From Polynucleobacter sp. MWH-Braz-FAM2G (GTDB lineage Bacteria; Pseudomonadota; Gammaproteobacteria; Burkholderiales; Burkholderiaceae): a stretch of DNA of 64,000 nucleotides. Positions 1 through 8,746 of this stretch are shown here, one piece after another (within the stretch, counting starts at the first letter, position 1; every line of letters begins with the position of its first letter). Under the pieces are notes generated by a model that saw nothing but the letters and a program-made list of their open reading frames with translations, did not search any database and had not been told where the DNA came from. The position numbers and the translations under genes were made by a program. The stretch spans positions 248,001-312,000 of the forward strand of contig NZ_CP061300.1 of NCBI RefSeq assembly GCF_018687635.1, given 5' to 3'.

Positions 1-353
1 AGTTGATTCAAGAGCAGGGCTTGAGCGAGGCAATGGCGCATTATGAAGATCGGTCTCGCAATACTTATGAAAACGCCCTCTTTATGAAGCCAATGATTCA
101 AGAGTTTGGACTCAGAACAGACTCGGGACAACTAAAACCATGGTTATTGATCACATCCGCTAGTCATATGTATCGCTCAACTAAGGTTTTTCAAAGACTG
201 GGATTAGATGTGCTGCCTATGCCAGTGGATTATCAAACCGCCCATCATCTTCGCTGGGGAAAGTTTGATTTGGTAGATGGAGCCCAAAACTGGAACATCT
301 TGGCCCATGAAATAGTTGGTCTTTTTGCTTATTGGATTACTGGAAAAATCTAG
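1..353 (+). CDS. YdcF/ElyC-like DUF218 protein, 3' part only
   Basis: The reading frame is open at the left edge, so the true start lies outside the window. The visible 116 or so residues match the C-terminal half of the YdcF/SanA/ElyC (DUF218) family: an acidic stretch with SRNTYENA, then the LLITSASHMYRS segment and a conserved LPMPVDY. Members are inner-membrane or periplasmic-facing proteins linked to envelope and carrier-lipid metabolism, though their chemistry is poorly defined. It ends 21 bp before yqgE. The family call is fairly safe from the SRNTxEN and TSASHM signatures; the exact role is not known. Confidence 0.75.
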   Translation, partial: LIQEQGLSEAMAHYEDRSRNTYENALFMKPMIQEFGLRTDSGQLKPWLLITSASHMYRSTKVFQRLGLDVLPMPVDYQTAHHLRWGKFDLVDGAQNWNILAHEIVGLFAYWITGKI

Positions 354-374
354 ATATTCGGTAAAATAAGTCCC

Positions 375-1019
375 ATGACCTCGGCTAAAAAAGCACCTTC
401 TGCTACAGAACCAGATTCTGTGCGAGAGTCATCTATTTCCTTATCTGCTGATCATCTTGCCAATCAGTTTTTGATAGCAATGCCTGGGATGGTCGACCCC
501 AATTTTGCTGGATCTCTTATCTATCTTTTTGAACATACCGAAAGAGGGGCAATGGGTTTAGTAGTTAATAGGCCCACTGAAGTTGATTTAGAGACGCTTT
601 TTGAAAAGATTGAGTTGAAATTAGAAATTGCTCCTTTATTGAAGCAGCCAGTATATTTTGGGGGCCCCGTTCAAATTGAGCGCGGTTTTGTTTTGCATGA
701 AACTGAGCCTGGCACCTCTTATAGTTCTTCTTTGATTATTCCAGGCGGCCTTACGATGACTACCTCTAAAGATGTTCTCGAAGCCGTTTCGACAGGAAAT
801 GGCCCGAAACATTTTTTGATGACTCTGGGTTATGCGGGTTGGGGCGCTGGTCAACTGGAAGAAGAAATTACATTAAATGGCTGGATGAATGTGCCACTTG
901 CCCGCGAGCAAATGAGCGACATTATTTTTAAAACGCCATCCAGCCAGCGCTATGAAAAAGCAATAAGTCATCTTGGTTTTGATTTGTCTGATTTATCTGG
1001 TGAGGCTGGTCATGCATAA
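375..1019 (+). CDS. YqgE/AlgH family protein (DUF179)
   Basis: A 214-residue protein with the DUF179 signature: FLIAMPGMVDPNFAGSL at about residues 33-49, then ERGAMGLVVNRP and, in the second half, LGYAGWGAGQLEEEI. About 28 N-terminal residues ahead of the domain look like a low-complexity extension. The family was named after AlgH of Pseudomonas, but its biochemical function is unknown. Its stop overlaps the likely ruvX start by eight bases. The yqgE-ruvX-pyrR-pyrB order is common in beta- and gammaproteobacteria and suggests one operon. Confidence 0.9.
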   Translation: MTSAKKAPSATEPDSVRESSISLSADHLANQFLIAMPGMVDPNFAGSLIYLFEHTERGAMGLVVNRPTEVDLETLFEKIELKLEIAPLLKQPVYFGGPVQIERGFVLHETEPGTSYSSSLIIPGGLTMTTSKDVLEAVSTGNGPKHFLMTLGYAGWGAGQLEEEITLNGWMNVPLAREQMSDIIFKTPSSQRYEKAISHLGFDLSDLSGEAGHA

Positions 1020-1425
1020 GCCATCTACGATGATGGCATTTGATTATGGGACTCGCAGAGTAGGTGTGGCAGTAGGAAATTCAATCTCCAAGCGGGGGCA
1101 AGCCATAAAGACAATTGCTGCGCCTAGTAGTGATGTTTTATTTAAAGAAATTGACTGCCTCCTTAAAGAATGGCAGCCAGATCAATTGGTAGTTGGGCGT
1201 CCTGTTCATCCTGATGGCGCATCTCATGAGATGACTGCCAAGGCGGTTCGCTTTGGCAACCAGCTTCATGGACGCTTTCATTTGCCTGTGCATTGGGTGG
1301 ATGAGCGCTATACCTCTGTTGTTTTAGAAGGGAATGCGGATGTGCGTGACAATCTAGATGCGCATTCTGCAGTGATCATTCTGGAACAATTTTTTGCAGA
1401 ACAAAATATTCAATCTTCAAATTAA
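1012..1425 (+). CDS. ruvX: Putative pre-16S rRNA nuclease / Holliday junction resolvase-like RuvX (YqgF)
   Basis: RNase H-fold protein of 137 residues when started at the ATG at 1012. A longer frame from a TTG at 973 lies inside yqgE and adds residues unlike the family, so the ATG is preferred. The first acidic catalytic residue is D11 in AFDYGTRRVGVAVG. Further on come VVGRPVHPDG, VDERYTS and the C-terminal DAHSAVIILEQFF with the last acidic residue. YqgF/RuvX proteins are known for 16S rRNA 5'-end maturation and resolvase-like activity. It overlaps yqgE, implying coupled translation. Confidence 0.92.
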   Translation: MHKPSTMMAFDYGTRRVGVAVGNSISKRGQAIKTIAAPSSDVLFKEIDCLLKEWQPDQLVVGRPVHPDGASHEMTAKAVRFGNQLHGRFHLPVHWVDERYTSVVLEGNADVRDNLDAHSAVIILEQFFAEQNIQSSN

Positions 1426-1465
1426 TTTACTAAAAAATAAATCTCATTAGAGTCCGGACTAGAGA

Positions 1466-1969
1466 ATGAATGCAGAACAGTTGTATGGAAAGTTATTAGA
1501 AAATCTTCAACGGAGATTGCAAAAAAGTTCTTTTGAGCTTGCCGGTCTTGCCATGGGAGGTGCTTGGATAGCTGAGCGTTTGGCTCATGATCTGAAGCTG
1601 CCGCATTTTGGAGTTATCAATGTAGCCTTTCATCGAGATGATTACGCCGAGAAAGGCATGACTGCCTTGCGTACTGCCAGCACAATGACGACACATTTGC
1701 CTTATGAGGTTGCTGGCGCAAGCATCATTTTGATTGACGATGTTCTCTTTACTGGGCGAACAGTTCGAGCAGCGCTAAATGAGCTATTTGATTTCGGTCG
1801 GCCAGCGCAAGTGGAGTTAATGGTTTTGGCTGATAGAGGAAATCGTGAACTACCTATTTCAGCTAATTTTGTGGGTGAGCAGGTAGAGGTTTCAGAGAAT
1901 CAGATTCTTGTTTTAGAGAGAGATGCTGCTGGCAATTTCAGCTTTCAGTTAGAGGAGCGTGCGCAATGA
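1466..1969 (+). CDS. pyrR: PyrR: pyrimidine regulatory protein / uracil phosphoribosyltransferase family
   Basis: A 167-residue type I phosphoribosyltransferase. The PRPP-binding motif [18 protein letters not shown] has its acidic pair at D91-D92, and the flexible-loop region follows HRDDYAEKG. PyrR either attenuates pyr transcription by binding nascent mRNA or converts uracil and PRPP to UMP. The 40-bp gap upstream shows no obvious attenuator, so the RNA-binding role is unproven here. Its stop overlaps the pyrB start by four bases (ATGA), fitting a pyrimidine operon. Confidence 0.9.
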   Translation: MNAEQLYGKLLENLQRRLQKSSFELAGLAMGGAWIAERLAHDLKLPHFGVINVAFHRDDYAEKGMTALRTASTMTTHLPYEVAGASIILIDDVLFTGRTVRAALNELFDFGRPAQVELMVLADRGNRELPISANFVGEQVEVSENQILVLERDAAGNFSFQLEERAQ

Positions 1970-2925
1970 ATCAGCCAGTAAACCAATTTAATTCTGCTGG
2001 AGAGCTAACTCATCTTCTAACTCTTGAAGGACTTCCAAAGGAGCAAATTCTTCATATTTTGGATACAGCTCAACAATTTGTGAGTGTGACGGATCCTTCT
2101 CGTGAAGTGAAGAAAGTGCCTTTATTGCGAGGTAAAAGTGTGTTTAATCTCTTCTTTGAAAACTCCACCAGAACAAGAACTACCTTTGAGATTGCTGCTA
2201 AGCGTCTTTCAGCTGATGTAATTAATTTGGATATTTCTACCTCATCTACCGCCAAAGGTGAAAGTCTGTTAGATACGATTGATAACTTGGTAGCTATGCA
2301 GGCAGACATCTTTGTTGTTCGTCATAGCGTTTCAAGAGCGCCCATTGAAATTGCAAGCCATGTGCCTGCACATGTGCACGTAGTGAACGCTGGTGACGGA
2401 AGTCATCAACATCCGACCCAAGGTTTGCTGGATATGTATACCATGCGACACTTTAAGAAAAATTTTAAAGGCTTAAAAGTGGCGATCATTGGCGATATTG
2501 TTCATAGTCGCGTTGCGAAATCTAATATTCATGCTCTCACAACTTTGGGGTGCGAAGATATTCGGGCTATTGGCCCAGAGAGTTTGCTACCAAGTGATTT
2601 GGATATGCTGGGTGTGAAAGTTTTTCACAGCATGGAAGAGGGCTTAAAGGATGTTGATGTGGTTATGACTTTACGTATTCAAAAAGAGCGCATGGAGGCC
2701 GGTCAAGTGCCCGAGGGAGAGGCCTTTTTTAGGCAATATGGTTTAACCCCTAATCGCTTAGCATTGGCAAACTCAGACGCGATTGTGATGCACCCTGGTC
2801 CCATGAATCGAGGAATTGAGATAGATTCAACTGTAGCCGATGGTCCGCAATCGGTGATTTTGAATCAAGTGACTTTTGGAATTGCTGTCCGAATGGCGGT
2901 GATGTCAATAGTAGCTGGTAACTAA
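1966..2925 (+). CDS. pyrB: Aspartate carbamoyltransferase catalytic subunit
   Basis: A 319-residue catalytic chain that condenses carbamoyl phosphate and aspartate in the second step of de novo UMP synthesis. The carbamoyl phosphate motif [13 protein letters not shown] has STRT at residues 67-70. [11 protein letters not shown] is near residue 148 and [13 protein letters not shown] near 274. Length is normal for the family. It is translationally coupled to pyrR. The dihydroorotase-like pyrC often found directly downstream is absent, and a glycosyltransferase gene begins 16 bp after the stop. Confidence 0.96.
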   Translation: MNQPVNQFNSAGELTHLLTLEGLPKEQILHILDTAQQFVSVTDPSREVKKVPLLRGKSVFNLFFENSTRTRTTFEIAAKRLSADVINLDISTSSTAKGESLLDTIDNLVAMQADIFVVRHSVSRAPIEIASHVPAHVHVVNAGDGSHQHPTQGLLDMYTMRHFKKNFKGLKVAIIGDIVHSRVAKSNIHALTTLGCEDIRAIGPESLLPSDLDMLGVKVFHSMEEGLKDVDVVMTLRIQKERMEAGQVPEGEAFFRQYGLTPNRLALANSDAIVMHPGPMNRGIEIDSTVADGPQSVILNQVTFGIAVRMAVMSIVAGN

Positions 2926-2941
2926 TTCAATACCTTAGACT

Positions 2942-4285
2942 ATGTCGATAAATAAATTAACTAAGAACCGATGGTTAATTTTGTCGCATGGATTTAATAT
3001 GGATGGGCGCGCTTCAAGCCAGACTATTACCGATAAGATTCCGTATTTACTTAAAGCTGGCATTAAGCCAACCGTCTTTAGTGCAATCACTGGAATAAAA
3101 GATACCCGTTTCCCACACTCTCAATATTTAGCTTGGGGTCCTGCGGCATTTCGTTTTGATTTTCGTCACTGGATTGCTAATAAATATGGACGTGGTTTTA
3201 TCTATAAACTACTTACTCGTTCGGTCTCCATTTTATTGGCGCCGATAATCGGACTTGAGAAACTTATTTTGGGTTATTCCAGTCAGTGGTCCTGGTCTAT
3301 GCCAGCCTTTATTCATGGCTACAAATTGGTTCGTTCTGGCAAGGTTGACTTGGTGTACTCCACCGGTGGGGCTTGGTCTGCACATTTAGCGGGTTTATGG
3401 TTAAAAAAAATGACGGGAATTCCATGGATAGTAGAAATTCATGATCCTTTAGTCATTCGAAAAAGTCCTGTGGACGAAGGATCAGAAAGGCCCAAGCAAC
3501 GAGATGCTCGCTTTAGGCATTATTTAGAAGGGCAAATTATTCGCTACGCAGACTTTGTGTGGTGGTTTACTGATGGCGCGGTCCATTTTGCTAAGGCGCG
3601 AAACCCAAATCTAAATACTCCAGGTAATGCGCATGGTTTCATGGTGCTCCCTGGAGCGGAACCGCCAGGTGGATTAAGGGCTGCCAAAAAACATCTTTAT
3701 TCGGACACATTGAATCTTTCTCATTCTGGTTCTCTAGCTAACGACCGTTCTCTCTCCACTATTTTGACTGCATTACAGGCTTTATTTAAGAAGCACCCAG
3801 ATGCTCGGCAAAAAATTCGAGTACATGCATATGGTGCGGCACTAGATTCATTAACAGTTGACGCTATTGCGAAGTTGGGATGTCAAGATGTATTAATTGC
3901 CCATGGTCGTCTTGAGGTGGATCCTGTTAGTGGTAAGTCTGGGCGCGAAAGAGTAGTTGAAAAGATGCAAGATGCGGATGTATTAATTTTGTTGCATGGA
4001 AATGATGAATGGTGTGCAGAATATATTCCCTCTAAGTTCTACGAATACCTTTGGACAGGGCGCCCGATTTGGGCTATTACTCATCGTAATTCGCAGTTGG
4101 ATCAAATGCTATCAGAGAGAGGTGGGTATTTGAGTCATGAGGGCGATAAAATTGGCATTGAAATGGCTCTTGAAAGAATATGGTTAGACTGGCAGGAACG
4201 CAAGCTCATTGAGCCTAAATGGCTTCCTCTTGGTGTTGACCAAGCGGTAGAGCGAATTCTGTCCGAAATTCAATATAAAAGCTAG
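2942..4285 (+). CDS. Glycosyltransferase family 4-like protein
   Basis: A 447-residue protein with a GT-B layout. The N-terminal half has LILSHGFNMDGRASSQT and GLWLKKMTGIPWIVEIHDP, typical of the acceptor domain of GT4 enzymes. The C-terminal half has NLSHSGSLANDRSL, an ADVLILLHGN stretch and YIPSKFYEYLWTGRPIWA, which match the nucleotide-sugar domain. It probably adds a sugar to LPS or another surface glycan; donor and acceptor cannot be read from the sequence. It heads a run of glycan genes close behind pyrB with only 16 bp between, so it may share the pyr transcript. Confidence 0.82.
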   Translation: MSINKLTKNRWLILSHGFNMDGRASSQTITDKIPYLLKAGIKPTVFSAITGIKDTRFPHSQYLAWGPAAFRFDFRHWIANKYGRGFIYKLLTRSVSILLAPIIGLEKLILGYSSQWSWSMPAFIHGYKLVRSGKVDLVYSTGGAWSAHLAGLWLKKMTGIPWIVEIHDPLVIRKSPVDEGSERPKQRDARFRHYLEGQIIRYADFVWWFTDGAVHFAKARNPNLNTPGNAHGFMVLPGAEPPGGLRAAKKHLYSDTLNLSHSGSLANDRSLSTILTALQALFKKHPDARQKIRVHAYGAALDSLTVDAIAKLGCQDVLIAHGRLEVDPVSGKSGRERVVEKMQDADVLILLHGNDEWCAEYIPSKFYEYLWTGRPIWAITHRNSQLDQMLSERGGYLSHEGDKIGIEMALERIWLDWQERKLIEPKWLPLGVDQAVERILSEIQYKS

Positions 4286-4293
4286 GAAGCCCA

Positions 4294-5196
4294 TTGAAAG
4301 ATTTCGTTCTCTATTGCAAGTCCTATCGAAATGACTTTCTACGCCTCAAAAGATTGTTGATTTCTATCGAACAATTTAATGCAGATCGATTGCCGTTTTA
4401 CATTTCTACGCCCGCTGCAGATAAGGGATTATTAATTGAAACCCTGGGAAACCAATTGAATTATCAATGGGTGGCTGATGAAGAAATTGTAGATGCCAAT
4501 CCACGAGCATCTTTGGAGAAATATCAGGCTATGTCTGGTGGCTTATCCCAGGCAATTATTAAGTCTGAGTTTTGGCGTCTCGGTATAGCAGCGAATTATC
4601 TTTGTTTAGATTCAGACTGTGTATTTATCCGACCTTTTTATCTCTCGGATTTTATGAATCGTGAAGGTGTCTTATTTACAGTGCTTCATCAAAATAAAGA
4701 ATTCTTTCAGCTCGCTCGTAATCGTCGCGAATCAAAGGTTGAGAGCAACTTGCGCGCTGAAGCACAACGCGTTCAGAAACTATTTGATAGATCGGGCCCT
4801 GAATTTTATTGCGCTCCCGCTCCATTTATATGGTCCGCAAAGGTTTGGGAGTCACTTGATCGTGAATATTTGCAACCCAAGGGGATTTCACTTTGGGATC
4901 TAGTGACGCCTGATTTCCCTGAAACCTTGATTTATGGGGAGGCTTTACTTAAATACCGGGCTATCCCGCTAATTGCGATTGAGCCTTTATTTAGGGTGTA
5001 TCACTACGATTGGCAATACTATGTCCTTAAGCGTATCGGTGAATCTGAGGAGACGCTTAAAGCTAACTATCTAGGTGTTCTTTATCAGTCAAATTGGGAA
5101 TCGAATTTGAATTCTGGAGATAGTCAGAAATCATTGCCTTCACTTCTTTTAAAACGCATGAAAAGATTTTTACGTTACTTGCAGAGTTATATCTAA
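4294..5196 (+). CDS. DUF6492-like putative glycosyltransferase, TTG start
   Basis: A 300-residue protein with a GT-A-like core. YYxxN-type sequence and a likely metal-binding DxD lie in YLCLDSDCVFIRPF near residue 110, after AIIKSEFWRLG, the pattern seen in DUF6492 proteins of surface-polysaccharide loci. The start is taken as TTG at 4294 because an AGGAAG ribosome site sits a few bases upstream and no ATG is nearby. The stop shares one base with the next ATG (TAATG), so the two genes are coupled. Substrate unknown. Confidence 0.72.
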   Translation: MKDFVLYCKSYRNDFLRLKRLLISIEQFNADRLPFYISTPAADKGLLIETLGNQLNYQWVADEEIVDANPRASLEKYQAMSGGLSQAIIKSEFWRLGIAANYLCLDSDCVFIRPFYLSDFMNREGVLFTVLHQNKEFFQLARNRRESKVESNLRAEAQRVQKLFDRSGPEFYCAPAPFIWSAKVWESLDREYLQPKGISLWDLVTPDFPETLIYGEALLKYRAIPLIAIEPLFRVYHYDWQYYVLKRIGESEETLKANYLGVLYQSNWESNLNSGDSQKSLPSLLLKRMKRFLRYLQSYI

Positions 5197-5915
5197 TGTC
5201 AGATATCCAAGTCTTAGTTATTTCTTTAGCGGGCTCGTATGCTCGCCAGCAAAAGGTGAGTGCGGAACTAAGTAGAACAAGTTTCCAATGGCGTTTTTTA
5301 GATGCTATACGAGGTTCTACGTTAAAGACAATACCCGATGAATATAAGCCTAAAAAAGTAAAGAATTTGTTAGGATTTGAGTTAACGCCCAATGAGCTTG
5401 GTTGTTTCTTGTCCCATAAAAAAGCTTGGCAGCAGTGTGTCGATAAAAATGTTCCAACAATTATTTTCGAAGATGACTTTTATTTGTTGCCCCATTTTGA
5501 AAGAGCTATTTATTTTTTACAAAATGAATGCAACGCTTGGGAAGCAGTCAGACTTCAGGGATTGAATGAGGTTCCTCAAAAGCTAATATTTAGTAATGGT
5601 GACATTTCCCTAGTCAGAAACATAGGTGATGCTGTTGGCGCTACTGCCTATATTTTGAAGCCTAGTGCTGCTCAAACATTGATTAATGCAGCTAGCGATA
5701 TTTATGAGCCTCTCGACCATTTTTTGGAGCACCATCAAAAACACCATTTGGAATTTTTGGCAATTAATCCTTATCCAGTCGGGATTACTGGGGTAGAAAC
5801 TACTATTGCAGATCGCCCAGGAAGATTACCAATTAAGGGTTGGGTTAAAACTAAACGCTCAATACTGAGGGCGCTTGATCGTCAATTCTCTAAAAATCCT
5901 TGGTTTCCAAAGTAG
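5196..5915 (+). CDS. Glycosyltransferase family 25 (LPS biosynthesis)
   Basis: A 239-residue GT25 protein. It has the family N-terminus (VLVISLAGSYARQQKVSAEL), then FLDAIRG, ELGCFLSHKKAWQ, and the acidic donor/metal motif IIFEDDF near residue 90. Later VGATAYILKPSAAQ and EPLDHFLE match the family ending. GT25 enzymes commonly transfer galactose or glucose to LPS core or O-antigen. It ends 17 bp before the convergent gene at 5933-6991. The family call is firm; the sugar is not determined. Confidence 0.88.
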   Translation: MSDIQVLVISLAGSYARQQKVSAELSRTSFQWRFLDAIRGSTLKTIPDEYKPKKVKNLLGFELTPNELGCFLSHKKAWQQCVDKNVPTIIFEDDFYLLPHFERAIYFLQNECNAWEAVRLQGLNEVPQKLIFSNGDISLVRNIGDAVGATAYILKPSAAQTLINAASDIYEPLDHFLEHHQKHHLEFLAINPYPVGITGVETTIADRPGRLPIKGWVKTKRSILRALDRQFSKNPWFPK

Positions 5916-5932
5916 ACAAGACTTAAATTCCT

Positions 5933-6991
5933 TCACTGGTAAAGTTTTTTTCTTAAATTACGTATTTTTCTATCAAGGCGGTATTTCTGGATCATTAGGC
6001 GATCAAACGATGAAATTTGGATGTCACTCAGATTTTTTCCTTGAATAAAAACATCATTAAATTGGCGCATGATGACTTTTGGTGAAAAATTCAATGAATA
6101 GGCATCCCAGTTTTTTTGATGCTGAATTTCACGGCTAAAGTTTTCTAGTATTTTGATTAGTTCTTTTTTCCCATTATAGAGAATTGCTTTATCACCCAAG
6201 ATCTCAATGTGACTGCGCTGAGGTGATAATGCATAGGTGATAACTGGCTTACCCTTGATTGAAAACTCCCCACAGGCAAGACCAAAGCTTTCACCTATTC
6301 CACGTGCATGCAGCATACCATCGCAGGTATTAATAAAATGCACTTTGTAATAAAGATCGGAGTTTCCTGGCAAGAAAATAAGCCTCTCATGCTCAGAGAA
6401 GGGATTCATATTCATAAATAGGAAGTAGAGATCCTTGCGCTTCTGTACAGCAGTAATCACTGCATCTTTGGCAAAGGCAATGTTAAAGCTATCGGATCCC
6501 CCATACCAGCCTATTACAGTTGCCGTTTCTGGTATACCTAATTCTGAACGAAGGTTGCCATCTACCTCTGGTAATTCAATCATATGTGGCACAAAGGGAA
6601 TTTTGTTGTTCGAGTATTCCTTTGCAAGCCATTGGGAGACAAAAGCATATTTATCCCCATGAAATTCTTCGGGTTTAGTGGGGAATACTGCATGAATCAA
6701 GGTTGGCGAACTCTCGCAAATAGCGTCATCTCGCTCACCTGATTTGATGAAGTAAGTTAGATCAATTTTTTCTCGCTCAATAAGTCGATTTAGTTCTAGC
6801 TGACCATCATATGGAAATAATTTAAATTGCTTCTCAAACTTTTCTAAAACGGATTGGTTAATTAAGTTATTTTTTCGATAAAAGACGATTGATTCATTTC
6901 CCAACAATTGTTGGTTGTGATGTGCATAGTCGTATAGGGCTATCTCTGTGCCGCGGAGAGAAAGTCCATTGGTATGAAAGCCAAGTTTCAT
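5933..6991 (-). CDS. Putative GT-B glycosyltransferase
   Basis: A 352-residue protein starting MKLGFHTNGLSLRGTEIALYDYA, an N-terminus like GT4/GT1-type transferases. The middle has TVIGWYGGSDSFNIAFAKDAV and YFLFMNMNPF, the pattern of a C-terminal Rossmann nucleotide-sugar domain. HARGIGESFGLACGEFSIKGKPVITY near residue 230-255 corresponds to the conserved E-x7-E region. It follows the gene at 6995-7939 on the minus strand with a 3-bp gap, so the pair is one transcription unit inserted against the direction of its neighbours. Confidence 0.75.
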   Translation of the reverse strand: MKLGFHTNGLSLRGTEIALYDYAHHNQQLLGNESIVFYRKNNLINQSVLEKFEKQFKLFPYDGQLELNRLIEREKIDLTYFIKSGERDDAICESSPTLIHAVFPTKPEEFHGDKYAFVSQWLAKEYSNNKIPFVPHMIELPEVDGNLRSELGIPETATVIGWYGGSDSFNIAFAKDAVITAVQKRKDLYFLFMNMNPFSEHERLIFLPGNSDLYYKVHFINTCDGMLHARGIGESFGLACGEFSIKGKPVITYALSPQRSHIEILGDKAILYNGKKELIKILENFSREIQHQKNWDAYSLNFSPKVIMRQFNDVFIQGKNLSDIQISSFDRLMIQKYRLDRKIRNLRKKLYQ

Positions 6992-6994
6992 TTT

Positions 6995-7939
6995 TTAACT
7001 TGATGCTTCTTCTAGTATGCGCTTCACAAAATCTCGAAATGGTAAGATGCTTGGGGCTTTGAGAAGCAATGCCTGAGAGGCATAGTTCTCCAAGAGAAGT
7101 GGGGTAGCAATAATTTCTTCAAGCGGTTTGTAATTGCACCAGGTCATTGGCGCAAGATTAATAAATGCATCAGGATTAAAGTCGACCTTTACATTTTCAT
7201 CTGCCCAAGTAATAGGTAAGCAATCAGCAAAAAAAGCTTCCGGAATTTTTTCGGTGTAATACCCTGGATACATTCCATTTTCTGGACAGAGGTTAAATCC
7301 AAATTCATGAAGTAGTTCACGTTTTAAAAAACCACTGCGATGATGATTTTCGATCTTTTTGTCAAAATAAGCACCAAACCCACTAACAGGCATTACCTTC
7401 TGAACGGCTTCAAATAATGTTTTGCGAGGCTCACGAAGATGTGAGCTTAAAAATGCAGCAGCGCGCGGTTTTTTTAGAAAATCTGTTCCAAGTGGCTGCA
7501 TAAGGCGCTTGATATTCAGTAATTCGCCATAACGAGGATTCTGATTACCAACAATTCCTTCGTTTGACCAATCAATCATCTCCATCCAGTAAGGCAGACG
7601 GAAATGATTGGGCGACCCTATATTTAAATCAAATGAAATGCTGTAATCGGCAGGAACAGAGTCATGACGGAGATTTTCTGCGCTATGGAAAACCCTGAGC
7701 GGAGAGTTTTTTCTAGAAGAGGTCAAGCTTAGGGCTGCGTTTATAGTCGGACGTAATGGCCTAGGACACCATTTTAACTTTTTGGCATCCACCTTAATAA
7801 ACGGACCCAGAATTAATAAATCGGCTTGATTTGGTTTAACCCAATTTAGCTGATATCCAAGGGTTTGAGCGATAATTGGAAATAAGCCCTGTGAATAGTC
7901 GCTTGGACATCCAGAAGTTGAAATTCGTATGCTTCTCAT
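6995..7939 (-). CDS. GT10-like alpha-1,3-fucosyltransferase
   Basis: A 314-residue protein with the GT10 nucleotide-binding signature near residues 213-240: FNLCPENGMYPGYYTEK followed by IPEAFFADCLPITW and a downstream FNPDAFINL. LRVFHSAENLRHD and the YSISFDLN segment correspond to the conserved N-terminal part of bacterial fucosyltransferases. The enzyme would use GDP-L-fucose, and manC-gmd-fcl at 49149-52802 could supply it. Its start lies only 22 bp from the divergent gene at 7962, so the promoters must overlap coding DNA. Confidence 0.82.
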   Translation of the reverse strand: MRSIRISTSGCPSDYSQGLFPIIAQTLGYQLNWVKPNQADLLILGPFIKVDAKKLKWCPRPLRPTINAALSLTSSRKNSPLRVFHSAENLRHDSVPADYSISFDLNIGSPNHFRLPYWMEMIDWSNEGIVGNQNPRYGELLNIKRLMQPLGTDFLKKPRAAAFLSSHLREPRKTLFEAVQKVMPVSGFGAYFDKKIENHHRSGFLKRELLHEFGFNLCPENGMYPGYYTEKIPEAFFADCLPITWADENVKVDFNPDAFINLAPMTWCNYKPLEEIIATPLLLENYASQALLLKAPSILPFRDFVKRILEEASS

Positions 7940-7961
7940 CCCTTAATACTAATTTATTTTT

Positions 7962-8729
7962 ATGTCTGTGCATCCTGCTCCCTATTCGGTAGTCATTACC
8001 ACCTTTGATAAGCGTTTTGATGCCCATTTGGTCCCTTTATTGGCTCAAATCAAGTCTCAGCGCCCAAATCTTGAAGTGATTGCTGTTATTAATGGACCAG
8101 CGAAGGCAGATTTTGATGAAGTTTATCGAGAAAATATTTTGTCTTATTTAGCTCGCTTCCCGAAGGTATTTCCAACCATGTTTCCTTCGTTTCAATCTCT
8201 CGCAAAATTATGGAATCGGGGAGCTTTAACATCTAGTCACGAGCGCATTTTAATTTTGAATGATGATTTGGATTTAAGGGCTGAAAATGGAATCTGCTTC
8301 TTTGATTGTCTTGAAACCGCAATGAGTGCTCAGCAAGGCACTTTTAAAATTAATGGAAGCTTTTCTCACTTCATATTAGATAAGCGTGAGCTGATAGAGG
8401 TTGGATTCTTTGACGAGCGCTTATTGGGGCTTGGCGAAGAAGATGGAGATTTTTATTGGCGCTTTTACAAAAAATATAAAAAAGAGATTCCCAGCGTTGA
8501 AATTGCATTGATTGATAATATCCAGTCGGACTTAGCGGATGAGGGTTATACAAAAGGCATTCGCACAGCATCCAAATTTAATCGAGAATTCATTCAGCAA
8601 GAAAAATATAAGACCGCTTTATTGGGCGGCTATCGAGGTATGTTTGACAAGAGAGTCAATCAGATCCTTGAGGATGAAAAGCAGTACCCATATGAAACTT
8701 TTTATCTTGAAAACAAAAAAAAGATCTGA
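7962..8729 (+). CDS. Putative GT2-like (GT-A) glycosyltransferase
   Basis: A 255-residue protein opening PYSVVITTFDKRFDAHLVPLL, then an LEVIAVINGP strand, SLAKLWNRGA and the acidic ILNDDLDL near residue 105, in the order found in small GT-A enzymes. The later EVGFFDERLLGLGEEDGDFYWRF resembles the GT2 catalytic ED region (GFDE...EDxD.cxR). It is followed 17 bp later by an AT-rich gene of unknown function. Specificity cannot be inferred. Family assignment is moderate because the overall match is looser than for the GT2 genes at 55200 and 63080. Confidence 0.72.
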   Translation: MSVHPAPYSVVITTFDKRFDAHLVPLLAQIKSQRPNLEVIAVINGPAKADFDEVYRENILSYLARFPKVFPTMFPSFQSLAKLWNRGALTSSHERILILNDDLDLRAENGICFFDCLETAMSAQQGTFKINGSFSHFILDKRELIEVGFFDERLLGLGEEDGDFYWRFYKKYKKEIPSVEIALIDNIQSDLADEGYTKGIRTASKFNREFIQQEKYKTALLGGYRGMFDKRVNQILEDEKQYPYETFYLENKKKI

Positions 8730-8746
8730 GTAGGTAAAAGTCTGTA

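Noticed and set aside
5063..5392. 109-residue minus-strand ORF and similar long antisense frames
   Set aside because: These lie entirely opposite glycosyltransferase genes with good family motifs, have no ribosome sites, and give low-complexity proteins without family features.
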